Below are positions 24,962 to 38,183 of a stretch of 64,000 nucleotides of DNA, piece by piece. The stretch comes from Paracentrotus lividus. Taxonomy: Eukaryota; Echinodermata; Echinoidea; Camarodonta; Echinidae. The notes under the pieces were generated by a model. It made no database searches. It was given only the letters and a program-made list of their open reading frames with translations, and had not been told where the DNA came from. Location: contig CALNVZ010003426.1 in the NCBI GenBank assembly GCA_940671915.1, forward strand, positions 42,126,954 through 42,190,953. The letters run 5' to 3'. Every line of letters starts with the position of its first letter. Position 1 is the first letter of the stretch. The translations under genes and the position numbers were made by a program.

Positions 24962-25746
24962 TATATAGGATTTTATTGTTCATCATCATCATACATAAAA
25001 AACCAAGGACAAACAGTCAGGGACCGATAATTGTCTTGGGTACATCAAAATACAATAAATGAATACACAGGTGATATTATTGCAAAAATAACAAGATAGG
25101 TTCAAATAACAGTTAACAACATTACAAAAACAGATTGCAAAAGACAATTAAACATAAAGGGTCTAGTCTACTTAGAAAAATAAGGAAATTCACATTAACA
25201 CAACTAAATTTTAAGGGCACAGTCATCAGTAAAGTTAACAAGAAAGTGATACCCGAGTCAAAAGTTTATATGTGTAATGTTCAGTAATAAGATAATTCAA
25301 ACAAAAGAGCAAGTAATACAAAGGGAAATATATATATATATATATATATATAATCCCTGAAGAGAAAGGGAGAAAAGGACATAAAGAAGAAAAAGAAGAA
25401 AGAGGAATAAAAAGGGGCGAAAAGTGAAGAAGAGAGAGAGAGAGAGGGGGGGGGGGAGAGAAGGAAGGAGAGAGAGAGAGAGAGAGAGATAAAGAGGAAG
25501 GGATGTAAGAGGTATACAAAGAACAGGGAATTAATCAGTACATAGTTAAAGAGAGTATTCTCAAGAACAACTAACAAGTATGTGTACTATCAGTCGAAAC
25601 CGGTATACAAGATATCATTAAAATACACAGGTGTGAAACTAGATACCTTGTGAGAAAACCTTATTATGAATTATTAGGTTCAAGAATAAATCGAGAAAAG
25701 TGTAAACAAGTGTATGTAAATCCGAATCGAGGCTGTTACAGTAACA
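24962..25746 (-). mobile_element. LINE 3' UTR fragment cut by assembly gap
   Basis: Nearly identical to 29230-30008, which is the 3' UTR of the minus-strand LINE. The ATG-repeat tail is at about 24978-24990. The copy stops at the 25-N gap exactly where the coding part would begin. It includes a (TA)n run at 25328-25352 and a GA/G-rich run at 25430-25490. Confidence 0.6.
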
Positions 25747-25771
25747 NNNNNNNNNNNNNNNNNNNNNNNNN
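25747..25771. other. Assembly gap, 25 N
   Basis: Exactly 25 N between blocks C and C'. A fixed 25-N spacer is a placeholder, not a measured length, so distance and adjacency across it are not reliable. Confidence 0.99.
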
Positions 25772-25798
25772 ATATCAACTTAGATCGCATATATCGGT

Positions 25799-26041
25799 CT
25801 TTTCGCAAGTAAAGAAAAGTTTAATTCACCTTATTTTTATTATGAATTTTTTTTTTAAAGTCTACAATGTTGACAAGACTGCGTTTGCACACTTGAAGAA
25901 AAAACATCACAAAAATGCTTTAAACTTTATTGGAGAGTTAATTATCCCCCCCTCCAAAAAAAAAAAAAAAAAAACAAAAAAAAATCCAAATGAGTCAAAA
26001 TCAATAGAATAATCCAACAAAGGCCCCCCCAACCAAAAAAA

Positions 26042-26080
<39 letters not shown>

Positions 26081-27183
26081 AAGGAAATATATAATTTAAA
26101 ACAAAGAAAATACGTTGCTATCGTTTGCATGTGCAAGGAAAGGAAAGCATTTTTATGTCATTTTGGTTTGAAAAGTTATAAAAATTAATGAAAATTAGAT
26201 CGCTTCATGAGCGGGCGTTAATAGATAATGTGAGATTACCATTCGTTTTTTTTTTTTTTTACTGTTGGACCTTACACGGGAGCAAAGCATTCAGAACAAA
26301 CGATTAATTATTAATTTCATTCATTTGAAAATAAAGCCGCACACACACCTTCCCAATAACTCTCTGAGACATACCCTCACTTCACCAACACACGATTATA
26401 TACACATTCTATATTAAAATAATAAAACAGTGAATTTCAAAGAATAATTGTAAAGCTGAAAACGTATGTAATAACTATTCATCGAAAAAGGTAATAATTT
26501 TGTTTCCTTGTTTTGTTTTGTTTTGTGTTTTGTTTTTGTGTTGGTTGTTGATGTTGTTTTTTTTGTTTTTGTTTGTTAGTTTGTTTGTTTGTTTGTTTGT
26601 TTGTTTGTTGTTGTTGTTGTTGTTGTTGTTGTTTTTTTTTTGGGGGGGGGTGGCGTGTCCCTAGCTCATTCTAATTGGGCTATATATCTCTGAAGGATAA
26701 TTGGAGACGAACTCCTCACCTTTACACTGATACCTTTTTTTTTAACTCATGTAATGCATAACCGAATAATTCGAAAAAAAGATGACAGGCAACAATTTTA
26801 GAATATTGTAAAATTAGATCCTAACTAAAGAAAAATAAATCAAAATCATTTGACACTGGTATTTGAATAATAACAATTTCTATCATTACGTTTTTGAGTA
26901 TGGCCTATGATTTCCTTTTTCATGAGACGTTTATATAACATGTGAAAAAGTGTTTCCTGTTTATTATGTAATCATTTATTTAATAGAGGCGACATTTGAT
27001 TTTTCAAGTTGCAACATTTAATGGCATGTGTAATGATTTTTTTTTTTTTTTTTTTTTTTATTGTATAGTGCTACCGCTGTTGGTCTTATTCATTTACTAA
27101 ATAAAAAAACTAAAGTAACGTGGCTGATGAACGCACGTTGTGGGTAAATGTAATGTTTCTGATTTCATTTAAAACAATTAACT

Positions 27184-27219
<36 letters not shown>

Positions 27220-30008
27220 TAAAAAAAAAAAACAAAAAAAAAAAAAAAATCATTTTTTGATGCCTTGGTTCTCTTTTTTAAAATATAAACACAACATAAA
27301 ATAAAGTTCCCCTATTTCATGATATCAATAATTTTTGAACAAGGAGGAATTAAAAATCTATTATAGTATGTCTATATAGGATTTATATTACTACAATGGA
27401 ACGAATTTTAGGAAAATCATCAAGTCATGCTTTCAGTGAGCATGTTGAATGCAAAAATGTCATTTTTTTGTAGTTCGCTTTTCGCTTGTGTATCTTGTGC
27501 CCACTGAGCTTAGATTCCTAAAATTCCTTCTGGTTAAAAAATATTGATATCTGAAATGGGGAACTTTCTTTTTGTGCTGTTATATATTCCCCCTTGTATA
27601 AGAAATGTCCGATTATTATTTATTTATGCATTATATAGGCGAAGAAATAAAATACAAATGATCGAATTGTAGCTCTCCGTTCCCGTATCGATTCATTTGT
27701 ATTTATTTCTTTCGCCTGTATAAAAAAAATTACTACTGCTTACCAACGTTGGTCGAGAGGGCATATTTCATTATACAGTGGTGGCCAAATTATGTAAACA
27801 CCAAGCATACTTATTTTAGTTGATTTTTTATTCATTGACCATTATATACTCTATAAATGGTTGGAATGTCTCGAGGTCACATTATGCTTTAAATAACTAG
27901 ATGACATAGCCATGCGTTGGAACTCGCCCCCAAGTGCCCTTTTTATGTACGCCACCAATTGAAAATCTAAAAATATCTTGCCCTTTTCAGGATCAAAGTG
28001 TCATAACATTAACATTTTAAGCCTCTCCCTACAAAAATAATTTATATTCTGATGAAAATTCCTGGATGTCAAAAATGGATTACATAAACTCAGGGTGAAG
28101 TAGTAACATCTTATGTAGGATTTTTAAATTATATTTGTAGGGCCCAAATTTTTAAATCAGAGCCCTATTTAAATAGGTAGTATCAGCCTTTTTCACAAAT
28201 TGCGAAAACTAATGCAACTTGGCATAACTGTAGAATATGATCGACCTTATACTGTCTATTCAATCTTACTGTCATTAGGTTGCCTAGATCGAAAACGAAA
28301 CAGAAATCTGATACCAATCTTGACCAGCTCTCCATCAACATCGTTGATTACAGCGCGTGCGCACGGACCGCACACAGCAATATACACACGGCGCATCAGC
28401 GTGCATTATTCTCTGCGCTAACGGTCAGCGGTTCGCACCGTACAGTATATTTTTCGAGGTTCGAAAAAATAGGAATGAATTTTGATAATCGCAATATAAT
28501 GACAACAATACACATTTGAGCTTAATCATGTTGTGGGATGATATAGTCATGATTATAGTCATTGGTATACTACTATATCTCCTCTCAAAACTAGAATTTA
28601 ATATTTTTGCCTGCAAAAGGCTGACACTACCTTTAAGTCCTCCTTTCAGATGACCCTTAATTTTCGCCATATTTGAATTGCTCATGAAATTTCCTTTAAA
28701 ATATGATTTATAAGTAAATTTCTTGACTTTCCTAAAAGATATCACAACATAATTGGCAGGTTTATTTTGGCTATCTTACGACCAGGGGAATGGACCAACC
28801 CACCCCTTTTCATAAGACCAATTTTTGGAAACTTGGCATGTGTTTGAGGCATGTAAGAATGAACAAGACTGCAAAGTTTGACGCTATCGGCATATGTAAT
28901 TTGCATTTCACGTTTTTGCATTTGTACTACATGTTAATACACAGGTCTATGGGGAAACTGAAAGCGCATAGCGCAACAATTTTCAATGCTGCGCATTACC
29001 TGACGGTCGAAACGATATTAAATTTGATATTTAAAGATGCATAAGACTCTACGCTGTAAAGTCATGAAGCTGTCGCATCAAAAGTTATCCTTAATCTACT
29101 TCGGCAAATGTCTAGGGCATTGAGAATCCACATAGACCTTTGTGAGCTTACGGGTGTTAATAATTTTTGGCCATTGCCTGATCTAGTTATATATCCTCTT
29201 CATGAGGTCAATTCGTGACCTTGTTTATATATAGGATTTTAATTGTTCATCATCATCATACATAAAAAACCAAGGACAAACAGTCAGGGACCGATAATTG
29301 TCTTGGTACATACAAAATACAATAAATGAATACACAGGTGATATTATTGCAAAATAACAAGATAGGTTCAAATAACAGTTAACAACATTACAAAAACAGA
29401 TTGCAAAAGACAATTAAACATAAAGGGTCTAGTCTACTTAGAAAAATAAGGAAATTCACATTAACACAACTAAATTTTAAGGGCACAAGTCATCAGTAAG
29501 TTAACAAGAAAGTGATACCCGAGTCAAAAGTTTATATGTGTAATGTTCAGTAATAAGATAATTCAAACAAAAGAGCAAGTAATACAAAGGGAATATTATT
29601 ATATATATATATATAATATATCCCTGAAGAGAAAGGAGAGAAAAGGACAATAAGAAAGAAAGAAGAAAGAGGAATAAAAGGGGCGAAAAGTGAAGAGAGA
29701 GAGAGAGAGAGGGGGGGGGAGGAGAGGAAGGAGAGAGAGTGAGAGAGAGAGAATAAAGGGAAAGGATGGTAGGGTAGGTATACAAAGAACAGGGAATTAA
29801 TCAGTACATAGTTAAAGAGAGTATTCTCAAGAACAACTAAAGTATGTGTACTATCAGTCGAAACCGGTATACAAGATATCATTAAAATACACAGGTGTGA
29901 AACTAGATACCTTGTGAGAAACCTTATTATGAATTATTAGGTTCAGAATAAATCGCGAGAAAAGTGTAAACAAGTGTATGTAATCGAATCGAGGCTGTTA
30001 CAGTTAAC
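25799..30008 (+). repeat. Block C', second direct copy
   Basis: Begins just after the 25-N gap at the same point as block C and follows it throughout, with very many one- to three-base indels. Its Tc1-like element is at about 27776-29185 and its short TIR element at about 27290-27590. It runs without a break into the inverted block A'. Confidence 0.85.
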
Positions 30009-31274
30009 AAAGCTATAGGAGCGGCTAGAAGAATAATAAACAATATTCAAATTCATCATATTGAGTCTTGAAGTACAAGGATTCCAAGAAATGAGAGGAG
30101 GAGGAAAGAGGGAAAAGAACAAGAGGGAGATAGAGGAAGGAGAAAGAAAGGGAGAGAAGTGGTAAGGGCAAAAGCAAGAGAGAGGATAAGCTATAGAGAG
30201 GACAACAAGAGATGAAGAGGAGAGAGAAAAGAGAGAGGGGGAATATCAGTACAGCAAAAACACGAGAAAAGTAAGGTGAGTACAGTACAGTACATACCTT
30301 CTCAAACAGTAAGCATAGGCATTTAACATTATACTCATGAAGGAATTAAAGTACATGTGTGTTTGTACGAGAAAGTGCAACGTAGGCCTACATTAATTTC
30401 ATAGTGTTGATTATCTTCACTGCCTGAGGTATGAAGGAGTTTTGGTACCTTGAGGTACGGCAAGCTGGTTGGCAAAGAGGAGGATTTTCGCAATTGACGA
30501 TAATTGGGTATAAGAGTCCCTACCAGGAGGGAGACATAGAAACATGTCTGATTGCAAGAGAGATTTCACAAAATTTGCGAACAACTGTTGGCGTCTATCT
30601 GCAAGGGATGATATCTAAAAGCTCAAGGGCATGAAGATAATCAACATAGTTTATGACTAGTATGTATACGACAAGCCCTTTCTGGACACGTTCAATTATA
30701 CATTGATAAAATATGCAACCAGATCATCGAGTGGAGCATTGTGCTTCCTAAGGACACAGAGGCATATAGAACTGCTGTGATGCCTTTTTGATGTTATTTT
30801 CTACCTGAAGTCCCATTTCATATTGGACTGTATATATTACCCCTAATAACTTAACAGCTTCAACAGACTCAAGACAGAATCCCAATAATGCTAACTTCAG
30901 GCATCACAATCTGGTTCCGTAGGAAAGAAACATGTAATACTTTACACTTCTCTGGTTTGGGGTCATTTGGTTATCACACAGAAACATCATTAATCAAGGT
31001 AGATGATGTTGCACCTAGAAGGTTGAGATTTATGTCTTATTTCAGCTATAGTCAAGTCATCAACATATTTCCATCTCAAGGGTGTCGAAGTTGTAACATC
31101 ATTAATCATGACCAAGAAACAGGACGGGGCCAAGTCTCGTGCCTTGCGGGACACCACATGTTATAGGTAGAGAAGAGTAGAACCTAAACGAAACACATTG
31201 GGATCTGTTCTCTAAGTAGCTACATAGGAGACGAACTGTACCAGGGTTTAGTACCTAACTCAACTACACTTCAT
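29238..31274 (-). mobile_element. Inverted copy of the LINE with a longer 3' UTR and ATG-repeat tail
   Basis: This is the reverse complement of the LINE at 19078-20310 (coding remnants at 31274-30400), continuing through a purine-rich 3' UTR. On its own strand it ends in an ATGATGATGAAC tail near 29260-29243, the kind of short 3' repeat seen on CR1/L2-type elements. It crosses the C'/A' junction at about 30010-30047, so that junction is contiguous inside one element. The reverse-transcriptase frame carries more indels than the left copy. Confidence 0.65.
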
Positions 31275-34200
31275 TTGACTTTTTTTATTGCCACTTTAAA
31301 TGAAGAAAAATTGTAAACAAATGACTGCATGATTTCTGATAAATATTTCAGATATCAATATTTTTTTTTTAACCAGGAGGGAGTTGAAAAACAAATTATT
31401 GCATGAGATAATTTGTTTGTTTGTGGTATATAACTAACAATTTTAAAAATAAAAAAAAAAAATAATACAGGTAGCTTATACACCATGTTAGTTTAGCATT
31501 ATATCATGATTTAAGTTTGTGGTATGAACTAACAATTTTAAAAATAAAAATAAAATAATACAGGTAGCTTATACATTATGTTAGTTTAGCATTATATCAT
31601 CATTTATTTGTGGTATAAACTAACAATTTTGAAAATAAAAAAATATAATAATACAGGTATAGCTTATACACCATGTTAGTTTAGTACTTATCATCTACAT
31701 TTTTGTTGTAGTAAACTAACAATTTTGAAAATAAAAAAATAGGATATTACAGGTAGCTTATACACCATGTTAGTTTAGTATCTCTATCATCATTTATGTT
31801 TGTGGTATATAACTAACAATTTAAAAAAAAAAAAAAATAGGATATTACAGGTAGCTTATACACAATGTTAGTTTAGATATCCTATCATCATTTAGTGTTT
31901 GGGTAATTAAACACTAACAATTTTAAAATAGAATAATACAGGTAAGCTTATACACCATGTTAGTTTAGTATCATATCATCATTTATGTTTGTGGTATAAT
32001 AACACAATTTTGAAAATAAAAAAATAGAATAATACAGGTAGCTTATACACCATGTTAGTTTGCATCTATCATCATTTATTTTTGTGGTATAAAACTACAA
32101 TTTTGAAAATAATAAAAAAAATAAATAATACAGGTAGCTATATACACCATGTTAACTATAGTATGTCATATTCAGCAGGATTCATGAGAAATCAAGCAAA
32201 ATAAAGGAATATACCCTTTTTCTTCCTATGGAGACATCCACCCCTGTTCGTCAAGAGTGATATTCAGATGTTACGCAATCATGCAACTTTAGGCATCCCT
32301 TGACGAAGGATGTTTGGGCACGTGTCAATGACCGTATTGCATTTATTTACAAATTCCTGCTTTAGTGAGCACATGAAGATTGGAAAAGCCCTTATTTCAT
32401 GATAGGACTAAACTCAAATCTTACTTGGATATGCATATACAAATCTTGCGGGAATACTATTATGATTTATTTTTACAAAAATCCGAGATGTTCACGCCTC
32501 AGTGGTCACAAGATCTAGCAAGATAAAAGAAATCTAAATATGTTGTTCAAGAAATATAGTGATGACAAAATTCATTTTAAAATTAATCATGTTGTAAATA
32601 TATTTAACATTGTGTATTGTAATGATATGATAACAATATATATGAAAGAATAATAAAATAATAATACATACAGGTAGCTTATACACCATGTTAGTTTAGT
32701 ATCATATCATCATTTATGTTTGTGGTATAAAGTAACAATTTTGAAAATAAAAAAATAGGAATAATACAGGTAGCGTATACACATGTTAGTATTAGCATCC
32801 TATCATCATTTATTTTGTGGTATAAGACTAACATTTTGAAATAAAAAAGTAGTGCATAATTACAGGTAGCTAATACACTATTTAACTATAGTATCATATC
32901 AGCGATTCATGAGAATCAAGCAAATAAAGGATATACCTTTTTCTTCCTATGGAGACATCCACCCCTGTTCGTCAGAGTGATATTCAGATGTTACGCAATC
33001 ATGCAACTTAGGCATCCCTTGACGAAGGATGTTTGGGCACGTGTCAATGACCGTATTGCATTTATTTACAAATTCCTGCTTTAGTGAGCACATGAGATTG
33101 GAAAAGCCCCTTTTCATGTATGAACTAAAACTCAAATTCTTACTTGATTGCATATACCAAATCTTTGCGGGGATTACTTATGATTTTATTTTTACAAAAA
33201 TCCGATGTTTCACGCCTCAGTGGTCACAAGTTACAAGAAAATCATGCAAATAATAAATGTTTGAAATCTGAAAATAGTCCATTCATTGAATCAAATTGTG
33301 ATTTTGGCTTGTGAACTTCAAAAATGACATTTTGCTTTGCATAAATTGCTCACTGAAGCATGCAAGCGCGGCGATTTCATTCACGACTGGGGGGGGGGCG
33401 GAAACACCCGACAGTGAAAAAATACTACACTCAAAATATCGCATACTTCGCACATTATGCAAAAACTAATAAAAATGCTAGCGAGCGCGAAGCGCGAGCC
33501 AAAAAATTTTGCCTTATAATAGCATTTAGCATGTATTTGACATACACTTTTACCTCTTTAGTCTTCACAAGCTAATCACTACATAAAAATATGTTAAGCT
33601 TTAAAATCGAGGGGTAACACGCCCCCGTCCCCTGGGATCGCCGCAATGGAAGCATGACTTTGTTGTTTAACTAAATTTCGCTCCCTGGGTGAGCTAATTA
33701 AATTCCCTGCATGGAAATATATATCAAATCTTCAACTCGCTCCTGGTTATAAAAATTTATTATATCTAAATAATATTGGGAACTTTCTTTTGTGTGTTAA
33801 ATATATATTATAATATATATATAGTGGTGGCCAAAATTAATTAGAACACCAAGCACATTTCAATGATCTAGTTGTTTTTTCAGTTGACCATCTATATACC
33901 GTATAAATGGTTGGAATATCTACAAAAGTCATCATTATGCTTTAAAAAACTAAATAATATTTTCATGCTTTTGGAACTCGCTCTTATCTTCCCTAATTCG
34001 CGTTACCCCACCAATTAAAAAAAAAAAAAAAAAAAAAGAAAAATGGCCCTTATCAGGTATAAAGTTTTATAACGTTAAGAATTAAAGTATCTTCTATTTG
34101 AAAGTACACATTTTTGAAAGGGAATTTCCTAAGGCAATTAAAAAAAAACGGCATATATAATAAGGTGAAGGGTCAAAAAAGTAACATCTTAAGGGTTGCA

Positions 34201-37200
34201 AAGTGGGCGGGATCTTAAGTGTCGATTCAATGATTTTGAGGGCCCAAATTTTCATTTGGAGGCCCCTCTTTCTCTTACCTTTAATCACTCACCATATTTG
34301 AGTGGCTCATGGAATTTCTTTTCAGGAAATATATATTTAAAAAGAAATTTCTTTATTTCATGAATGGGCAGGATTATTTTGTTCATCTCACGACCAGAAG
34401 AGGGGGCCCATCCACCCCCTCCAAATGCTATGAAATGTCTGAAACTTGGTATGTATTTGGGGCATATTTATAATGGATACGCCTGCAAACTTTCATATTC
34501 GTTACCCAAATACCTTTTGAGTTATCGACATTATGAATTGTATTTCAATATGTGCATTTTATATTACTTTTTACAATACACAGTCTATGTGAGAGCTGAC
34601 CGCGCATAGCGCCACAATTTTTGACACTTCGCATTACCCGATGGTCGAAACTTATAAATGTGTATCACAAGATGCTAAGACTCTATGCTAAAAAGTCATG
34701 AAAACTTTCGACTCAAAACGCTTTCCCACATTACTTCGGCAAATAACTAGGGTGTTCAGAATCCCATAGACCATTGGTTTCACGCTGCGTGAAACCAGTG
34801 GTAGCAGAAATATCCTAGCACGCTCTGCCTTAACGGCATAGAGCACTTTTGCGATCAAAACTTCAACCAATTTACACACTGGGAGATATGTATACATATA
34901 TAAAGAAACAACGACAAACCAAATCGTCAGGTTGCTCTCTTTTTCCTGTTAATCACTTTCAATAATAGTAATCTCAAAAGGAATGTTTTAAACTAGCTAT
35001 CTTATAACACCAGTCAATGAGAGGTGGTAGTTCGCTCTCTTTTAATATAAAAAGAATACTAATGGTTTGTACTAAAACTTGTCATAAATAATAATAAATA
35101 TTATAATTAACGTGCTTCGTCAAGAGATACCTAAAGTTGCATGATTGCGTTATATCTTTAATATCACTCTTTAACTGAAAAAAGGATGGATGTTCCGAAG
35201 AAAGAATATGGTATATCTATTATTTTGTGTTTATTCTCTTCAAACCTGCGAGCAGTCTGGACCTAAACGGGTAATACCGACTAGCTTTAAAGCTATCGTA
35301 GTGATGCCCAGAACTGACTAGCTTTAAAACTAGTCGGTCACGACGGGACTAGCTTCCTTCAACACAACTCGGTTATTACGACTAGCTTTAAAACTCGTCC
35401 ATCTCTACGGACTAGCTGAAAGCTAGTCCGTCAAGTTAGTCCGTCAAAACGGACTAGTTTTAATACTCGTCGGTCACGACGGACTAGCTTTCCAGAAGCT
35501 AGTCGGTCATGACCGATTAGCTTTAAAGCTAGTCGGTCACGACAGACTAATTTTTTAAGCTCGTCCGACGTGACCGACTAGTTTAACCGAACTAGCATAG
35601 AAGCTAGTCGTCATGGTGTAAAAGGCTAGTCGTCGAGCTTTTCTGCCGCGATTTTCTTGCTGCTGTCTTGACAGACTAGCAAGACGGACGAGGTTAATAT
35701 GGCTTCACCAGCTTGTCAGAGAACGTCAAATCTGAAAGTTCATTGAAATTGGCCATCCCATGAGAGAATTACTTGACCTTTCGTGGCCAAAGGTCAACCA
35801 AAATTTGAGATTTTTTGACATTTTGTGTACAAAACCAATGGCAAGGAGTTCCTATTTTACTCTATAAATCACAGGTCAATCATTCTTTAGACTGGTTTTA
35901 GTATTCATTCAGAATTAAAATTGAGCCAGATAATGATTTGAAGTATCAGAAAGTCTACATCTATAATGATTCTTATGTATTTCATTGTTTTATGAATTCT
36001 TATGTATCATATTTTTTATTCTTACATGTATATAGAATACTATGTTTTCCATCGTTTTAGGAATTTTAAACACTCCGGCTTTCTTAGATTTAGTTATTCA
36101 TTATGAATGAACAATAAAAGCAGTCTAAAGAATGATTTACTTGTGATTATAGAGTAAAATAAGGAAACTTGACTTTTTCTATTGGTTTTGTACACAAAAT
36201 GACAAAACCTCAAATTTCGGTTTGACCTTTGGCCACAAAAAGTTAATTAACTCTCTAATGCACTTTTCGATTTCAATGAACTTTGGTGTCAAAAGATCCG
36301 TAAGAATGTAAAGAATGGATACATGAAACAAAATTACTGAAAACGCGGCGGTAATAGACACCAGAGATATTCTTTACCTCACCGCTTAATGAATTCACAG
36401 TTATCAAACATTAATGATTCTATAAAATGCAAAATAAGACCTGTTAATAAAAGAATACAGCTTTTTCAATTTGAAAAACGTTGACTCAGCATTTTTTGGC
36501 AACCACCCCTCAAAACGTTTTTTTGGCCTGTCACTGTCTCAATTTTCACCGCATTTTCTTAAAATTGGTGGCATTTCGATCAGGACGACTAGCTGCTTAA
36601 AATAAATAGCACAAACTTGGTTCTGAAACATGCACAATTTATAGCCCACCTCTATTACCATTAAAAAGTTTCTTTCATTCCATGTTAATTCCTATTTCTA
36701 CATTTTATATCATGCCTTATTATATGCACAAAATCCCGAATATCGGGGTAGAGTCAAAAGTCAAAAGTTGAAATAGATTGTTTGCTGGTTGTTTGATCAT
36801 GTTAAGATATACTATTATTATACATATAGATAACTTTCTCTAAGTTAATCACGAATATTGGGCCTATTTGGGAAGGCGCGATATAAATAGGAAAATAAGA
36901 AATAGTATATACATATATTGTGGTGTGTGGCATCCATGTTGCCATGGCAACCAGAGATTTAAACAATATGCTTCGAATTTGTGGTAATTTTCTACGGGTT
37001 TCTTGAATTGCATCATATATAAGCATAACTTTAATGAAACTTTTTCTTTTAACTTTCATACATTTAATGTACAAATAACACCAAAACAATATAAATATTA
37101 ATAAAAAAAAATTAGAAGTTACCAATTTTTGCGCATTTCTCAGTTTCTAACGATAAAAAAAAGACCCTTCTGTAGTGACATGTTTTTACTTATCTAATTG

Positions 37201-38183
37201 CACACAAAGCGCCGTTATTAAATGACTTTGAGCTTTCTTTTTTAATAAGATGAATAAACAATGAAGTGGCATAAACCAAATTTATAACAGCCTTCATCAT
37301 CAAACTTTAAATAATATTACAGACTTAAACTTATCAAATGAACATTTTATGCATTTTTTAATATATTTTCTTTATTTTACGAAAATAGCGCCCCCCGCAT
37401 GTTCAAGGTGAGAAATTTCATTTGTTCGAATTGCAGAGTTTGACTTCTATATATACCACCAATACAATGAGCCGTTTTTGCCGGTGAACTGACACATTTG
37501 ATACAAATCACACACATAACCTGAAAAATTGCCATATGCCCGGTTTCGGAGGGTAGAACACACGCATTAATTTTAATGTATTACTCTGTAATATCCAAGG
37601 TCTCGCCGTAGGAAGCGCAAACACCTATACGCACGAATGTGTATAAACCCTCTCTTGAAGGAGGCCAAATTAAAACGTTGAAACTGGGTCACGTTGCCTC
37701 CCGGAAGGAAGACATTCAACTGGATTCCGTAACAAGTATTTTCTGGAGTAGCGAGTCTCCTAAACATTTATTATCTATTAAGACAATGTTATCATTAGGA
37801 GGGGGAGAGGCTTCGAGACCTGAACGTGAAGTCGGTAGGCCTATCCAACCAACCAGAGCAAGCCAACCAACCAACCCATCCACAAGAACAAGCCCAACCA
37901 ACCACCAAAACAAGTCAAATCAACCCACAAGCAAGTCTATCTAACCATCCAGAAAAAAAAGCTATTCCAGACAACTTAGACTAGCCCAAAGGTGAAAAAG
38001 AATTTTCCAAAAAGTCAGTTAATCAATTATTATTTATTCAATCAACACATACAGTGGTGGCCAAATATTCACACCAAGCATATTTAAATGATTGCAGTTA
38101 TTTTCCATTAGTTGACCATTTAAATACATATAAAATAGATGGAATTTCTACGACAGTCATCATTATGCTTTAGAAATGGAATA
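30047..38183 (-). repeat. Block A', inverted copy of block A
   Basis: Counterparts of block A features: satellite array 31400-32160 and 32650-32900; satellite-bearing TIR element 31320-33800; Tc1-like element 33826-34800; GACTAGC array 35268-35700; foldback 35740-36300; CCAACCAACC tract 37840-37930; Tc1-like end 38053-38183. It differs from A mainly by one- to three-base indels and short garbled stretches, which break up satellite units that are clean on the left. Confidence 0.85.

Larger units (their letters stand above)
21504..25746 (+). repeat. Block C, first copy of a 4.2 kb direct duplication
   Basis: Starts TTTTCGCAAGTAAAGAAAAG and runs to the N gap. It holds homopolymer tracts, a T/G-rich tract, a 307-bp TIR element, a Tc1-like element and a LINE 3' UTR. 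The same order recurs at 25799-30008. Confidence 0.85.

Noticed and set aside
25235..25577. Ser/Leu-rich minus-strand frames, and the same at 29501-29882
   Set aside because: Translations of GA-rich and TA-rich runs in a LINE 3' UTR; no start context or domain.
30431..31166. Plus-strand open frames in the right arm
   Set aside because: Antisense shadows of the inverted LINE reverse-transcriptase remnant.
37573..37944. Open frames conserved between 12.4-12.8 kb and 37.6-37.9 kb
   Set aside because: The conservation is due to the block A/A' duplication, and the Pro/Thr/Gln-rich part is a TTGGTTGG tract.
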